NCBI RefSeq assembly: GCF_000151315.2
Contig: NW_011887308.1
Span: 311,649-375,648, forward strand
DNA from: Capsaspora owczarzaki ATCC 30864
Taxonomy: Eukaryota > Opisthokonta > Filasterea
Reading direction: 5' to 3'
Length of the DNA: 64,000 nt
Part shown: positions 9,431 to 20,527 of the stretch, piece by piece
How positions within the stretch are numbered: position 1 is the first letter of the stretch
Layout: each line of letters starts with the position of its first letter
Position numbers and translations under genes: made by a program
Notes under the pieces: model-generated
The model's input: only the letters and a program-made list of their open reading frames with translations
Told to the model about the DNA's origin: nothing
Database searches by the model: none

Positions 9431-11658
9431 TTAGAGGATGAGGCAGCTCTTCTTCTTCTTTGGGGGCTTGGTGGGGCAGAGGACGGCGCGAATAGCCTCG
9501 TCGAAAACGGTCTTGAGACCCTTCTGGGTGAGGGCAGAGCACTCGAGGTACTTGACAGCGCCAATGTCCTTGGCCATCTGCAGACCTTGAGGGTAGGTGA
9601 TGGGCGACAGCTTCTTCTCCTTGAGCTTCTCGATAGTCTCGCGGTCTTCGCGCAAATCGAGCTTGGTGCCGACGAGAATGACGGGTGTGTTGGGGCAGTG
9701 GTGCGAGACCTCTGGGTACCACTTGGCGCGGACGTTCTCGAACGATGCGGGCGAAATGAGCGAGAAGCAAATGAGGAAGACGTCGGTTTGGGGGTACGAC
9801 AAGGGGCGGAGACGATCGTAATCTTCTTGACCAGCAGTATCCCACAGGCCGAGGTTGATTGGCTTGCCGTCAACCATCACATTTGCAGAGTAGTTGTCGA
9901 AAACGGTGGGAATGTACTCGCCGGGGAAGGCGTTGGTAGTATAACTGATGAGCAAGCACGTCTTACCGACGGCACTGTTGAAGGAGAGACAGAGAGCAAA
10001 GGAGGAAAAGGGTGAGTGATCGGCAGACAAGAAGCAAAAAAGAGCAAAACCACAACAAGGAAAAAGAAGAAGAAAAAAAAACGAGAAGAAGAACAAGAAA
10101 AAGAAAAGAAAAAATAAACAGATCGTGCTTTTTTTTTGCTTTTTTGTTCTGATCCAGGATGGCTGGTCGATGCAAGCGATAAATGTCATCGCCATGAAAC
10201 ACAGTCATACGAGTGGGGGGGGACCTGATGTGGGTTAGGCACAGACTCTCCTCCGGCTGCATTCAGAGAGTTAAAAGTAGATAAAAAGGCAACAAGAAAA
10301 AAGGAAAAGGGGAAAAAAAAAAAAAAGAAAAAAAAAGCATGGACAATGCACCGCAAAGAAATAAAAAAAAACATGATGGCAAAAATGCACATCGGTCAAA
10401 TTCACAGTGTGGCCGCCTCATCGCCTGCAGATGGTGGTAACTGATGTTGGTTGAACTGTCGTGCAGATGCAGGCCCGAGCATCGAGACCAAAGGCAAGCA
10501 GCGACAGCGACAGCTGTGCTTTTTTTTGCCTTTTTTTTTCTGTCCATTTTACTTGATTCATTGGACAGTGCCTCGATCCCTTCACACTCACTCCAGCCGC
10601 TGTGTTGGGACAGGTTCGCTCCGCAGCGACATCTCAGATCGTCGCTACCCGAAGGACGGGGCAGCACCAACAATGCACAAGTTTTGGCGTGTTTATCAAA
10701 CAAAAAAAAAACTAAAATAACTCAAAAAAATGAAATAAAAAAAAAAGCCGGTGGTTTTTTTTGCTTTTTCTCCTGTCGCCTGCGCTGCTTCGTCCATCAG
10801 CAGCATGAAAATCTCAACATCGTCATGACCACCAACGCAGACAAACACAAAGGCGGGCACCCAGACATCTGGCACACCGACCCTCCCAAACGAAGTCTAG
10901 CCTTTAAATAAAAATAAAAAAAAAAGGAGAGTTATTTTGGGTCGCTTTTTTTTTTTTTTTTTGCTCGCGCGTTTGTTCGGGCTGACTCCTCTCCCTGCCC
11001 CGAAGGCGCCTGTCCGCTTGTCGCTTGTTCCCGGTTGCCTGATTCAGCTCCTGCAAGCCGAGCGCGAGAAGCGTCCATTCCAGAGGACGGGACAGCAAGC
11101 TCAACAAACTCACAAAGAAAAAAGAAAGAAAAAAAAGTCTTGTTTGTTGTTGTGGACGTTTGGACTTCTTTTGCTTTTGCTTTTTCAAAAAAAAAAAAAA
11201 AAAAGTCTTGCTGCACTTTGTGTGGTTGTGCGGCTGACATTGGCGTGAGGGCAGGCGAGAGCGGAGGACTTGGCGCCCACGCTATCAGCAGAGTCACTCG
11301 AGCGAGCGCCAAGATCCCCACCGAGACCAGAGCGATCAAAGATGAAAATGAACAGGAAAATGCAATCGGGTTTTTCTTTTTTTTTTTTTTTCTTTTTTGC
11401 TTTTTTTTTTTTTTTTTTTTTGTTCGCTGATGTTCGTTCCAGCCGCCAACGCAGCAGGTTGAGAACAGCCGCACAGACAGCGCCGTTGGTCTGAATCAGG
11501 CTTCCGGGAGGAAGAGCGAAGCAGCGGCAAGTGGATGGGCCAGGAAGAGCGACAAAGAAAAAAAAGCAACAACCAACGAAAAACAGAAAGAATACATGCG
11601 GGAAACGCAAACAAAAGCCATACCCATCTCCTACGACGACACATTTGATGGCCTGCAT
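9431..11658 (-). CDS. RAC1: Rac-family small GTPase
   Basis: Membrane-anchored molecular switch for actin and cell polarity. Two exons, 11658-11624 and 9974-9431, encode 192 residues, the same length as human Rac1. Exon 1 gives [12 protein letters not shown] and exon 2 begins by completing the glycine, then [12 protein letters not shown]. Visible elements are the P-loop GDGAVGKT (10-17), switch I with YIPTVFDNY, switch [13 protein letters not shown], the Rho-family insert with [16 protein letters not shown], the nucleotide motif TKLD, a basic KKKK stretch and a C-terminal CLIL box, whose final Leu predicts geranylgeranylation. Identity to animal Rac is very high over the whole length, so it is a Rac and not Cdc42 or Rho. 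The intron is 1,649 nt, long for this window. The symbol is by similarity; orthology within the Rac group is not tested. Confidence 0.96.
9975..11623 (-). other. Long first intron of Rac, rich in A/T homopolymers
   Basis: 1,649 nt between the P-loop exon and the rest of the gene. It contains many runs of 8-23 A or T, often in a pattern like a T run followed by GCT/GCTC (for example near 10510, 10750, 10950, 11375 and 11400). No coding frame or known RNA is recognised. First introns of this size often carry enhancers, but that is inference. Confidence 0.5.
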
Positions 11659-12703
11659 TTTGCGAGTGGCTTTTTTTAATACAAAAAGAAAATAATAAAA
11701 AAAAAAACGGGGACTGGCGTGAAAAACTGCCTTCCATTTCCGGCTTTTGAATGGATTTTCCAGCGGCTATTTTCGTCTTCCAATGCTGACCGAGTCAAAA
11801 AAAAAATAATAAAAAAAAATAATAAAAAATAAAAAATAAAAAATACAAAAAAAGCGTTCAAGAATGAATTTCTCATAAGAGCTTTTCGCCGTCTTCACAA
11901 AACGGCCTGAGCTGCAAGATGGAACGAGTACGGGAGAGAAGCCAACGAATGGTATAAATCCGAAACGTGAATGGAAGAGGAAAGCGAAGAGGAACTGGCA
12001 AAAACAAAAAAACAACCAAACCCACACTCCATTTTCGGTTCAGAATGGCACGGACTTTCACGCCTCGATCCCGACAGTAGGGTTGGACTTTTCGACCGCG
12101 CAACAGCTCTGAATCATTGCTCGGGAAGTATGTGAATTATTGAGCCTGGCGTGGCGGGCGTAGGAGGTCGTGGACAGGCGCAATTGCATAGATCAGCGAA
12201 AGTGTGCCGAAAACTGACAACCAACGCCCGCAAACGCCATGTGTGTTTACGTGGTGCGGCGGTGTGTCGGATCTTGAGGGGGGGGGGAAGGGGGAAATGA
12301 CAATGATGCCTCGAAAAACCTAGCATACTGAATATGAACTTGGGGCGCAGCATCTCATTCGAGGCCTGTTGCGCTGGCCCGTGCGTAAACTCGCGTTGAT
12401 CCAAGCCATCTCTCGCATGAACGCCAAATGCGGCACGCTCATCAATTTTTGAAGTGCATTTGAACGAGCAAAATTTAGAACAGCACCAACATCAGCAATC
12501 AAGATCACCAAAAGAGGGCAATCAAAACCACAAAACGATCTCGACGCTGTCTGACTCATTGGAAATGAAATGAAACGCGTTGATTTTGAACGAGCAGCAA
12601 AAACGCATCAATCAGGCAAACCCAGCCACTCGTCACTGAACAACCTGCTTGTCTGTTTCCAAAGTGGAATAGTGGCATTCTTGGTTTTTTCATACTTTGC
12701 AGA
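11659..12703. other. Divergent intergenic region between Rac and thymidine kinase
   Basis: 1,045 bp between two genes read away from each other. It contains an A/T-rich simple stretch (about 11690-11870, TAAAAAATAAAAAAT-like) and a run of G at about 12279. A pyrimidine-poor TTTGCAG just before the thymidine kinase ATG could be the end of a 5' UTR intron. No gene seen. Confidence 0.45.
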
Positions 12704-14222
12704 ATGTCAATGCTGAACATCAACTCGGTCGTCCACAACTTGTGCCAGCGTGGTCAAATTCAGGTTGGTGGCTTGAGATTGAAATCCTGCGCCACTCCCC
12801 TTCGATCTCGGCTCACCTGCTTTGTTTTGCCTCTCTTGTTCTCTGTATTGCTTGATCACGATCCAGGTCATCTTTGGCCCCATGTTCTCGGGCAAAACGT
12901 AAGTCGATTCACAAAAAAAAAAAAAAAAAAAAAAGTTTTCCCGCGCTTTTTGGCGGGCTTTCCCTCCATGCCCTTCCCGCTTCTTCCTCGAGATACTGTA
13001 GCCCGCCGATCAGCCCTATGAAGTGAAACATGGTCAATACATGCTTTGGCGTCATTGGACTGCCGCTGCACATGCAGTGGACTGCACAAAACCAAAGCAG
13101 CGGCGTTGCGCAGTTTTGGGAGCGCTTGAATTTTTCGCGCCTTTTTTTTCCGCTTCCCTTCAGCTGAGGTTTTTGTTTCACTTCCCTTCAAAGTGTTGTT
13201 CTGCGGCTGTCGTCTCGCGGTGATGCGACTGACACTGCTCAACACTCAAAAGCACAACAGCAAGAACTGTTGAACAGCATGGTCACTTTTCAATGTCTTC
13301 GCGGTTTTTTTTTTTGTTCGTTCAACCACAACTCAATGTCGCGACTCGCCTTCCGAACGCAGAACCGAGCTGATTCGCCGTCTGCGGCGTTTCCAAGTCG
13401 CTCAGCAGAGCTGTATGGTTGTCAAGTATGCCAAGGACAATCGCTACTCGGAAGCTGGCATTTCCACACACGACCGGTATGTTTGCAGAACCATCACTGT
13501 GGTTTGCTCTGGTTTTTTTTTTTTTTTTTTTTTTTGTGCAAGGTTTCTTAACTGTGAACAACTGTGGGGGGCAAAACCAGATCCATCCTGAAGGCCACTG
13601 CTGCCACCGTTTTGCAAGATATTGCAACCGAGGCACGTCATTTTAACGTTATTGGCATCGACGAGGGTCAATTTGTGAGTTCGAACAAAAGCTGTCCGAG
13701 TCGTGTCGAAACCCCGCCTGTGATGATGATGGAGCTCACCGTGTCTCTTTGCCATCGCTGTTGCGGACTGCAGTTCCCAGATGTCGTTGAGTTTTCCGAG
13801 CAAATGGCAAAGGCTGGCAAGACGGTCATTGTGGCTGCTTTGGACGGCACTTTCCAGCGAAAGGTGTGCATCTAAAACCTGCTGCAGTCAGAACCCAGCT
13901 GGCATCCAAACACTGACCTGTTGAACCACTTTGCTTTCTTTTCTTTTCGTTCTGGTTTGTCCAGCCATTCGGTCGCGTCTTGGAGCTCGTGCCGCTCGCC
14001 GAAAGCGTCGTCAAGCTGACTGCTGTGTGCATGAACTGCGCCAACGATGCCCCTTTCACCAAGCGACTTGGTGCCGAGACAGCCATCGAAGTTATTGGCG
14101 GTCAAGAATCCTACATGGCTGCGTGCCGAGAGTGCTTCGACAAGGTTCCCGAAACCAAGTCAAAAATCCCCACCACTCCTCCGCCTTCGCCACCGCGCAC
14201 TTCAAATCTCCCACCAGTCTAA
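12704..14222 (+). CDS. TK1: Thymidine kinase, TK1-like (type II)
   Basis: Phosphorylates thymidine to dTMP with ATP in the cytosol (dTTP salvage). Six exons: 12704-12763, 12867-12898, 13363-13476, 13581-13674, 13774-13863, 13965-14222; 215 residues (human TK1: 234). The P-loop GPMFSGKT is at 24-31, split by a splice in the Thr codon. The DEGQF motif places the catalytic Glu at 97 (human 98). [13 protein letters not shown] follows. Zinc-binding cysteine pairs are at C152/C155 and C184/C187, and the lasso region reads TKRLG. The C-terminus is a short Pro/Ser tail without the KEN degron of the animal enzyme, so cell-cycle degradation may differ. Introns carry homopolymers: 22 A at 12913-12934 and 23 T at 13513-13535. 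Every junction restores the family sequence. Confidence 0.94.
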
Positions 14223-14397
14223 ACGGGAGCATGAGTTTTGCTCGTTGGTTTCTAGGTTTCTGTGTTTGGGTTGCTTGCATGCGAGAATGCTGTCTGTATT
14301 TTGAATTTTGTGTCTGTAAAGCGTTTCAGATTTTCTCCATGCAGTATGAAACAGACAGTCGCGGAGCAGCAGCTTCAACGCGTGACAGATACAACTT

Positions 14398-17300
14398 TTA
14401 ATAATCGTCTCCAGAATCGTCGGACTTGCCGCCTGCTCCGCCACCGTTCATAGGGCAAGTCTTCTTGGTATGGCCTAGGCATCTCAAGGCAAACCACAGT
14501 CAAAATCGGCGTGAGCGGTGCAGTGCATTGTCGAAACAAACAAAACAAGTACAAAATGAGGATGGCGCACCGGGCTTGCGGCAGATTGAGCAAGCTCGCG
14601 GCTTGCTTGTTTTGGTCCCACTCGATGTGCTCGAAGACGAAGGACCATTTCCGCCAGAAAAGCGACTCGGGGCGGATGCTCCGTTCGGGCAGGCGCTGGC
14701 AAAATGCCCCGGCTACAAGTCGCAACCAAACAAGGTAAGCAATAGCTCCATGGTACGGTACGACAGCACACCAAACAGCACATACCTGATTGCATTTGTA
14801 GCAGTTGTTTCCACCACTGCCACCTCCGCCAGCACCGCCAGCATTGCGAGAACGGTTGTTGCTGCTATTGTAAGCCGAGCTGGACGCTGTTGCACCCTCC
14901 TCTGCCCATTCAAAGTAATCGCACTTCTTGCTGTCGCACGTCCAGAACTGGCGTCCTCGGTTGTCCGAGTCTGCCTTCGTGACAGTCTTCAACACTGCGT
15001 CACGATTGCAGCCGCACTTTTTGAACCTGGAATTCGTGTTGGGACGGCTGCCAAGCGTGTCGAACGACGGGAGTCGCGCGTCGCTGTCGGCCCACACGAA
15101 AAAGCCGCAGGTCCTGGTCGCGCATCGCATGAACTGGCGGCCAGGGTTGGCCGCCGATTGCGAGGTGAACTGGACGGCCGGCTGGCTACAAGCACACAAA
15201 AAGACATCGCCAGCCGAGCCAGCGCTGCCAGACCCGCGAGCAGCTGATGATGGCGCAGGCGGTGGGGCACTCACCGCAAAAGGAGACGATGTACCGGTAT
15301 TGCGGTTGGTGGAATGGGACGGAGGTGTGTACGACGAAGAAGACGACGAGGCTGTCGGGTTTGTGGGCGCCTGCCATCGAAAACCTGTTGTTGATGCTGT
15401 TGATGCTGTTGATGTTGCTGTTGATGTTGCTGTTGATGCTGCTGCTGTTGGTTGATTGGATGACTGAGGATATGTGGAAGTCCGAGGAGCTGCCGGTCTG
15501 CGAATGGGTGACGGAGGGGATGGCGGCGGAGGAAAGCTGTTGTCGTCGTCATCGCCGCCATTGTTGTGTCCGCCACCACCGCCACCACTTGCTGAACCAC
15601 CGTCACCATTGGGATACAGGTTCTTTCGAACCGCATCAACAAGCATCCGCCGCTGCCGACATGCATCCATGAAGGCCGGCAGATACAGGTCCAAGGTGCT
15701 TCGGATGACTTGGGCCTTGGTTTGCTGGCCGCTGCAAATCTTGAGCATCTCGGCCTCCATACGCGCGCGCATGTGCGGCTTGGACATTTCCAGACCCATG
15801 CTGTCGTAGCCCTCGATGAGACCGAGCCCAAGGTTGGTCGGCAAGAACATTTGGCCGCGCATTTCGGCATACTTGCGCTCGAGCACCTTCTTGATGTGCT
15901 CGTGCATGGTGGCGTCGGTACCAATGCCGTGCTGGTGCATGAGCGTCAGTAAGGCGGACTCTGTGAGCAGCGGTGGTGGCGTTGTGGAACCAGCGTCCAT
16001 TCGCACTTCGGCGGGTTGGAAGCGGTCGCCTTCTCGGAACGGAGGCAAGGTGTGGTTGGACCAGACGTCATACGGATAGACGAGCAAGTAGTTGCGCTCG
16101 AGAATGGCCAGACCATTCGCGCGAAAGCGCTCGCCTGCAACGTCAATCTCCACGTTGGTCAGATGGCCTTGAGCGTCAGAAGACAGCGTCGCAAGAAACG
16201 AGCGCGTGACGAGCTCGTAGAGCTTCTTTTCGTCCGCATTCTGAAAGCTGGCCGGCGCCGGCTTGGTGGGGTGGATGGGCGGATGCGCTTCATCGTTATT
16301 TTTGCCCTTGCGCGGGTTGGGTCCACGGGCCAGAATGTACTGGTGGACAAACGAGCCCCATTCGGGATGGTTGGCTTGCATGTTGGCCAGTGCTGTCAAA
16401 TCCATCGTTTCTGGAAAGACGTCAGTGTCTGTGCGAGGATAACTGAGAAAGCCTTGGGTGTAAAGCGACTCGGCCGTTTTCAGCGTGTGATCCGACGTAA
16501 AGCGCAGTTGCACAGAGGCGAGCTTTTGCAGCTCGACCGTCGACAAGGGCAGAGGGCGCCATTTGGAAGTCGGACGCGACTCGACAGAAACAACTGTGGC
16601 CTCTGGGCGCTCTAGTATCATTTCATAGAGCACGAGACAGGCGGGATGGTCAAAAAGCTGGCCTCGCACCCAGGTAAAGGGTACCGTGTCGCTGGCTGCT
16701 TTGCCCTTTTTGCCTGGCTTTTGGGGCACGGCGACAGCTGCTGCCGAAGATTCGCTGCTCGGCGACGGGCACGCGACCACAATCGTCCAGAACTCTTCGG
16801 GAACAAACGCCTTGACTCGTCGGTATCGATCCACGATGAATCCAAGTGTGGGAAATTGGCAGGGTCCTACGATGAGAGAGGGGTCAAACACGTGAAAAAT
16901 TCAGTGGATGAAACATGGAGAATGAGCGCGTGTTGGTGGCAAACCCCAAGCCCTTCTTGCTCGAACTGTACCATAACTAATGACGGATTTGAGCTCGTTC
17001 AATTCGGGAATGGCCGGCTGAAGCAACTGGGTCTGCATGCGCGTGAACGCCGAGCCAATTCGCAAATCCAGCTCAATTCTTGCGTCCACGGCATCCACTT
17101 GCCGCCCGTCAACTTGGGTGAGATTGTTGCATGCGTGGGTGATGTCGCTAACATGGCACGTGACACATAATAATAACGTCAGTCTCGCTTCAAAACAGCC
17201 TGTAAATCAGCGAACTTTAAAAAACCCATGAAAAAAATCCTCTCGACACCTACCGAGGTGTGACGGCGCTAAAGCGAGCGCGGAGAACCACGAGATTGCG

Positions 17301-18412
17301 ATTGACCTTCTTACAAACAGCGACAACCTCGCTGGCAATATTTTCGCCTTCGCGGTCGCAGTCCGTCCACAAAACCAGCCATTGCGCGCGCTGGGCCTCG
17401 CGCTGCAGCATCTTTTCGATATCGCGGAGCTTTTCTGGAATAAACCGTTCGATAGGCGCCTCAAACAACGCCTCTGGCGCGCAAGTGTTCCACTTGCTGT
17501 AGTCTGCTGTGAAGTCCGACGCCAGCAAGTGACCAACAACCGACGTAAAGACCATCGTGCACGGCTGGTTTCGAAAATTGGTGTCGAACGTGAAGACTGG
17601 CACGCCATCTCGGTGCTGTTGTGTTGGTTGGGCGAGTTGCAAGCATGATTCATGCAGGATGAAGAGATGAGCACGAGATGCGAGACTGATACGCACAAAC
17701 AAACGGCAACTACAACGGAGCGAAAAACACTGACCGAAGGAGGCCTTCCGCCAAACATGATTTCGGAAATGCTTTTCGCCACCGAAGGCTTTTCGGCGAC
17801 ATTCAAGACGCGAACCATATTGGATGATGATGATGATGATGATGAAGGAGGAGCTTCTTGTGAATCTGAATCAAGAAAAGTCTTGTCGTAAATATGGACG
17901 CTTCGGCGCGAGCGGGACCTGCCGGAGGACGAGGACGCGTATTTTTTGCGTCGTGCTGCAAATGCCGCAGGCGAGGACGGTGACAGCGAGCTCAGATGTC
18001 GAGCAGGGAGAAAGCCCGCGAACAAGCTGCAGGAAACGCGAGCAACTCCCGCCACAAGGCTGCTGGAATGGCGCACAGCAGACGATGCGGGAGGCAGTCT
18101 GTGGCGAGCAACAGAGGCCAGAGTGGATGCTGCGGCGCGCTGGCAGGTCCCTGTCGGCAACGGCTGTGCTTGCAAGCAGGAAAGCGAAACACGACTTGCA
18201 CTTCCCGCCAAAATCGCCACAGCGGCGCTTGTGCAACGAGACGGCGCAGCGGCCGCGCTGGACGTGCCAGGCGATGCGGCAATGCACGTGGATGACGCTG
18301 CGAGTGAGACGAGGCGCGATGGTGGGAGTCGAGTCTGGCGGACGGTCAAGCAAGCAGCAGCAGCAACAGGAGCAGCAGCAGCAGCAGCAGTCGCGGCCAA
18401 GCAGAAGCGCAT
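14398..18412 (-). CDS. TOP3A: DNA topoisomerase III alpha
   Basis: Type IA topoisomerase that decatenates DNA and dissolves double Holliday junctions with a RecQ helicase. Six exons: 18412-17735, 17615-17254, 17147-16972, 16866-14786, 14712-14571, 14474-14398. The Toprim domain starts at VRVLNVAEKPSVAKS and includes VLWTDCDREGENI. The active-site region is GFLSYPRTDT (Tyr near 350 from the inner Met). The C-terminal part has two GRF zinc fingers (CRCG/CGCN ... GRQF ... C ... FFVWADS/YFEWAEE), a CCHC knuckle split by an intron (CYKCNQ|PGHFASACP) and a final knuckle CSICRKPGHTKKTCP like the end of human TOP3A. Two in-frame starts exist: 18412 (1,171 residues, Ala/Ser/Arg-rich leader of about 198 residues that looks mitochondrial) and 17818 (973 residues). 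Animals use the same device to send one gene product to mitochondria and nucleus. Confidence 0.93.
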
Positions 18413-18761
18413 GCAAGAACACAAAGCGTTGTTGAGCTCAACGAACAGTTGTTTCAACTGCCAGACAACAAACAAAAATAAGACGAGTGAGAACATTGAG
18501 GAGATGAGAAAATAGTCAATGAGCAAGGTGATAAAAAGTGAACAAGTAGAATTGCATTGGGATTGAGTTTTTGTATTGAATTGCATTGAGTTTGAATTTT
18601 GTATGGAGCTTGCATTGGGTTTTTTTTATTTTCTCTCTTTCTTCCAATGCTCACAATGTCAAGCTTTTTTTCAATGGGTTATCATTGCAAATGAAACAGC
18701 CATGCTTTTACTTTTTTCCAGTCTTATTCTTTCCTTATTTCCTTGTTCTGAGATTTCTGAG

Positions 18762-19579
18762 ATGGGCGACAAGACGGAAGACGCGACGCTGCAATCGGTC
18801 GAAGCGCGGCTGACTGGGATTGAGCGACTGCTCCAACAACAACAGCAGCAGCAGCAGCAACAGTCAATAGCTACTTCAGGAGCTGCATCAGGAGCAGCTG
18901 GAGTGCCGTTCTCACAGTCTGTCGCCAATGTCGCTGCAAAGCTCAAGGCTGCCGTCGAAGGCCGACCAGCACTCGCGTCACTGCTGCTGAAGAATGGTAA
19001 GGCAGAGGCTCACCGGGCATCTTCATCATTTGATCGGTGTTCATCACCATGACCATGACCATGGCGTTGGATTCAGAGTGAACACTATTGCCCTTGTACT
19101 CACCACCACTGTTTCATCAACCGCGGTGCTTTGCGGCCGGGGTGCAACGTCTCATGCACCTTACAGGAACACAGCTGAACACGCTGCTGGACGCGAGGGC
19201 GCCAGAGTCGGCCGCTGCGGAACAACTCGCGCTGTCGGCGCCGAGCAAGAGCGAGCTCATCCTGGCAAGCGAGCCGCTGATCGCATCCACCGTCACTGCG
19301 TTGCAAGAGCTGGAGACACTCACCAGCTATGTCAACACACCCCGTTTCGAGGAGGCTGTGCAGCAGATGCAAGGACCCAGCCAACCGCTCGCCAACGCCC
19401 AAGTCGCCCAACTCACGCACGCCCAGACCGCCAAGCTCATCGAGCAGCAGTTTACAGCAATGCTTGAAAAGTATACACAGCTCGTGACTGCACTTTCATC
19501 GCAGTTCGTGGCGTTTGATCGCATCATTACTCAGGCAGAGACCACCGTTGCCGCCCTCGAGCAGCGCGTCGCCAAGTAA
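18762..19579 (+). CDS. DCTN3: Dynactin subunit 3 (p24)-like protein
   Basis: Probable small coiled-coil subunit of the dynactin shoulder, helping dynein-based transport. Two exons, 18762-18996 and 19167-19579 (phase-1 GT-AG intron of 170 nt), encode 215 residues. The N-terminus has an alpha-helical LQSVEARLTGIERLL followed by a run of about ten Gln. The C-terminal half is helical, ending with FTAMLEKYTQLVTALSSQF, which resembles the DCTN3 C-terminal helix ([20 protein letters not shown]). Length and helix content fit the family (human 186). Sequence similarity is weak, so the name is an informed guess. The gene is divergent from TOP3A by 349 bp and its 3' end faces TRM1 at 191 bp. Confidence 0.62.
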
Positions 19580-19770
19580 ACGGTTTGTGGTGTGCTCTGG
19601 TCTATTCCTTTGGTGTGGTGTCATGAATGTAAATTTAGTGAAGAATTGAATAGTTGTGCGAGTGCTTGGCATCAAAGCGTTGATCGATTGGAAGAAGGAC
19701 GAAGCAGGAAAGAAAAAAAAAAACAAGACAAAGTTGAAACAGCACAGCAGAAGAGAGAGCAGTATAGGGG

Positions 19771-20483
19771 CTACTGCATCGGCACCGCCGAGTTGCCTCC
19801 GTTTTGGGCGGTGAGAACTGGCTTCATCGAGGGGCCGATCTGAAGATTGGGGTTGAAAATGTCGTGGGAAAACTCGCAGTTTTCGTTTTGTCGGCAAACG
19901 CCCTGCAGTCGTGCATTGGAGAGCTGGTAAGCAACTGCACATCAAAACAAAGAGTTCATCCTCCTAGCAACCAGAGCACATCGTTACATTGAGGTAAAAG
20001 GTCGGGCAAATCAGCGTCTTGGGATCGACCTCTGTGCGAGACTTTTTATCTTGGTGACGAGCAGCTTGTGCGTCCTGGTCCGCGTCAGGCTCGGCAACAC
20101 TGAAAGAGGGCAAAAGCCCACCAGTATTCGGAGAAAGTTAGTTGAAAACGAATCAGGATTTCTTGAAAAGTTGCAAGAACATTGACGAATTTCGTGGCTC
20201 ATACCGCTTGCGGGCGCGGCCTTTCGGGCCCCAGTCGGAAGTGGGGTTCTCCTGGAAGCGGACGAGCTTGAACTTGCGCGATGGCGGAACTGCGTCCTTG
20301 TGCAAAGTAAAATCGGCCTCGGCGCTGCAAAACCACAATCAGTCAGGCAATGTGCAACAACCGTCCAGTCGCGTGTGTTCAATGCGCAACTCACACAGGG
20401 TCTTTGGCGAGCAGTCGGAATGCGGGAGAGTTTTCCACGACACCAGCTCGGACACCGTGCGGCTTGGTTTGGATGGCCTGTCC

Positions 20484-20527
<44 letters not shown>

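Noticed and set aside
17892-18500. Separate plus-strand gene opposite the TOP3A leader
   Set aside because: Plus-strand frames here are open only because the minus strand codes for the Ala/Ser/Arg leader; they lack domain or splice support.
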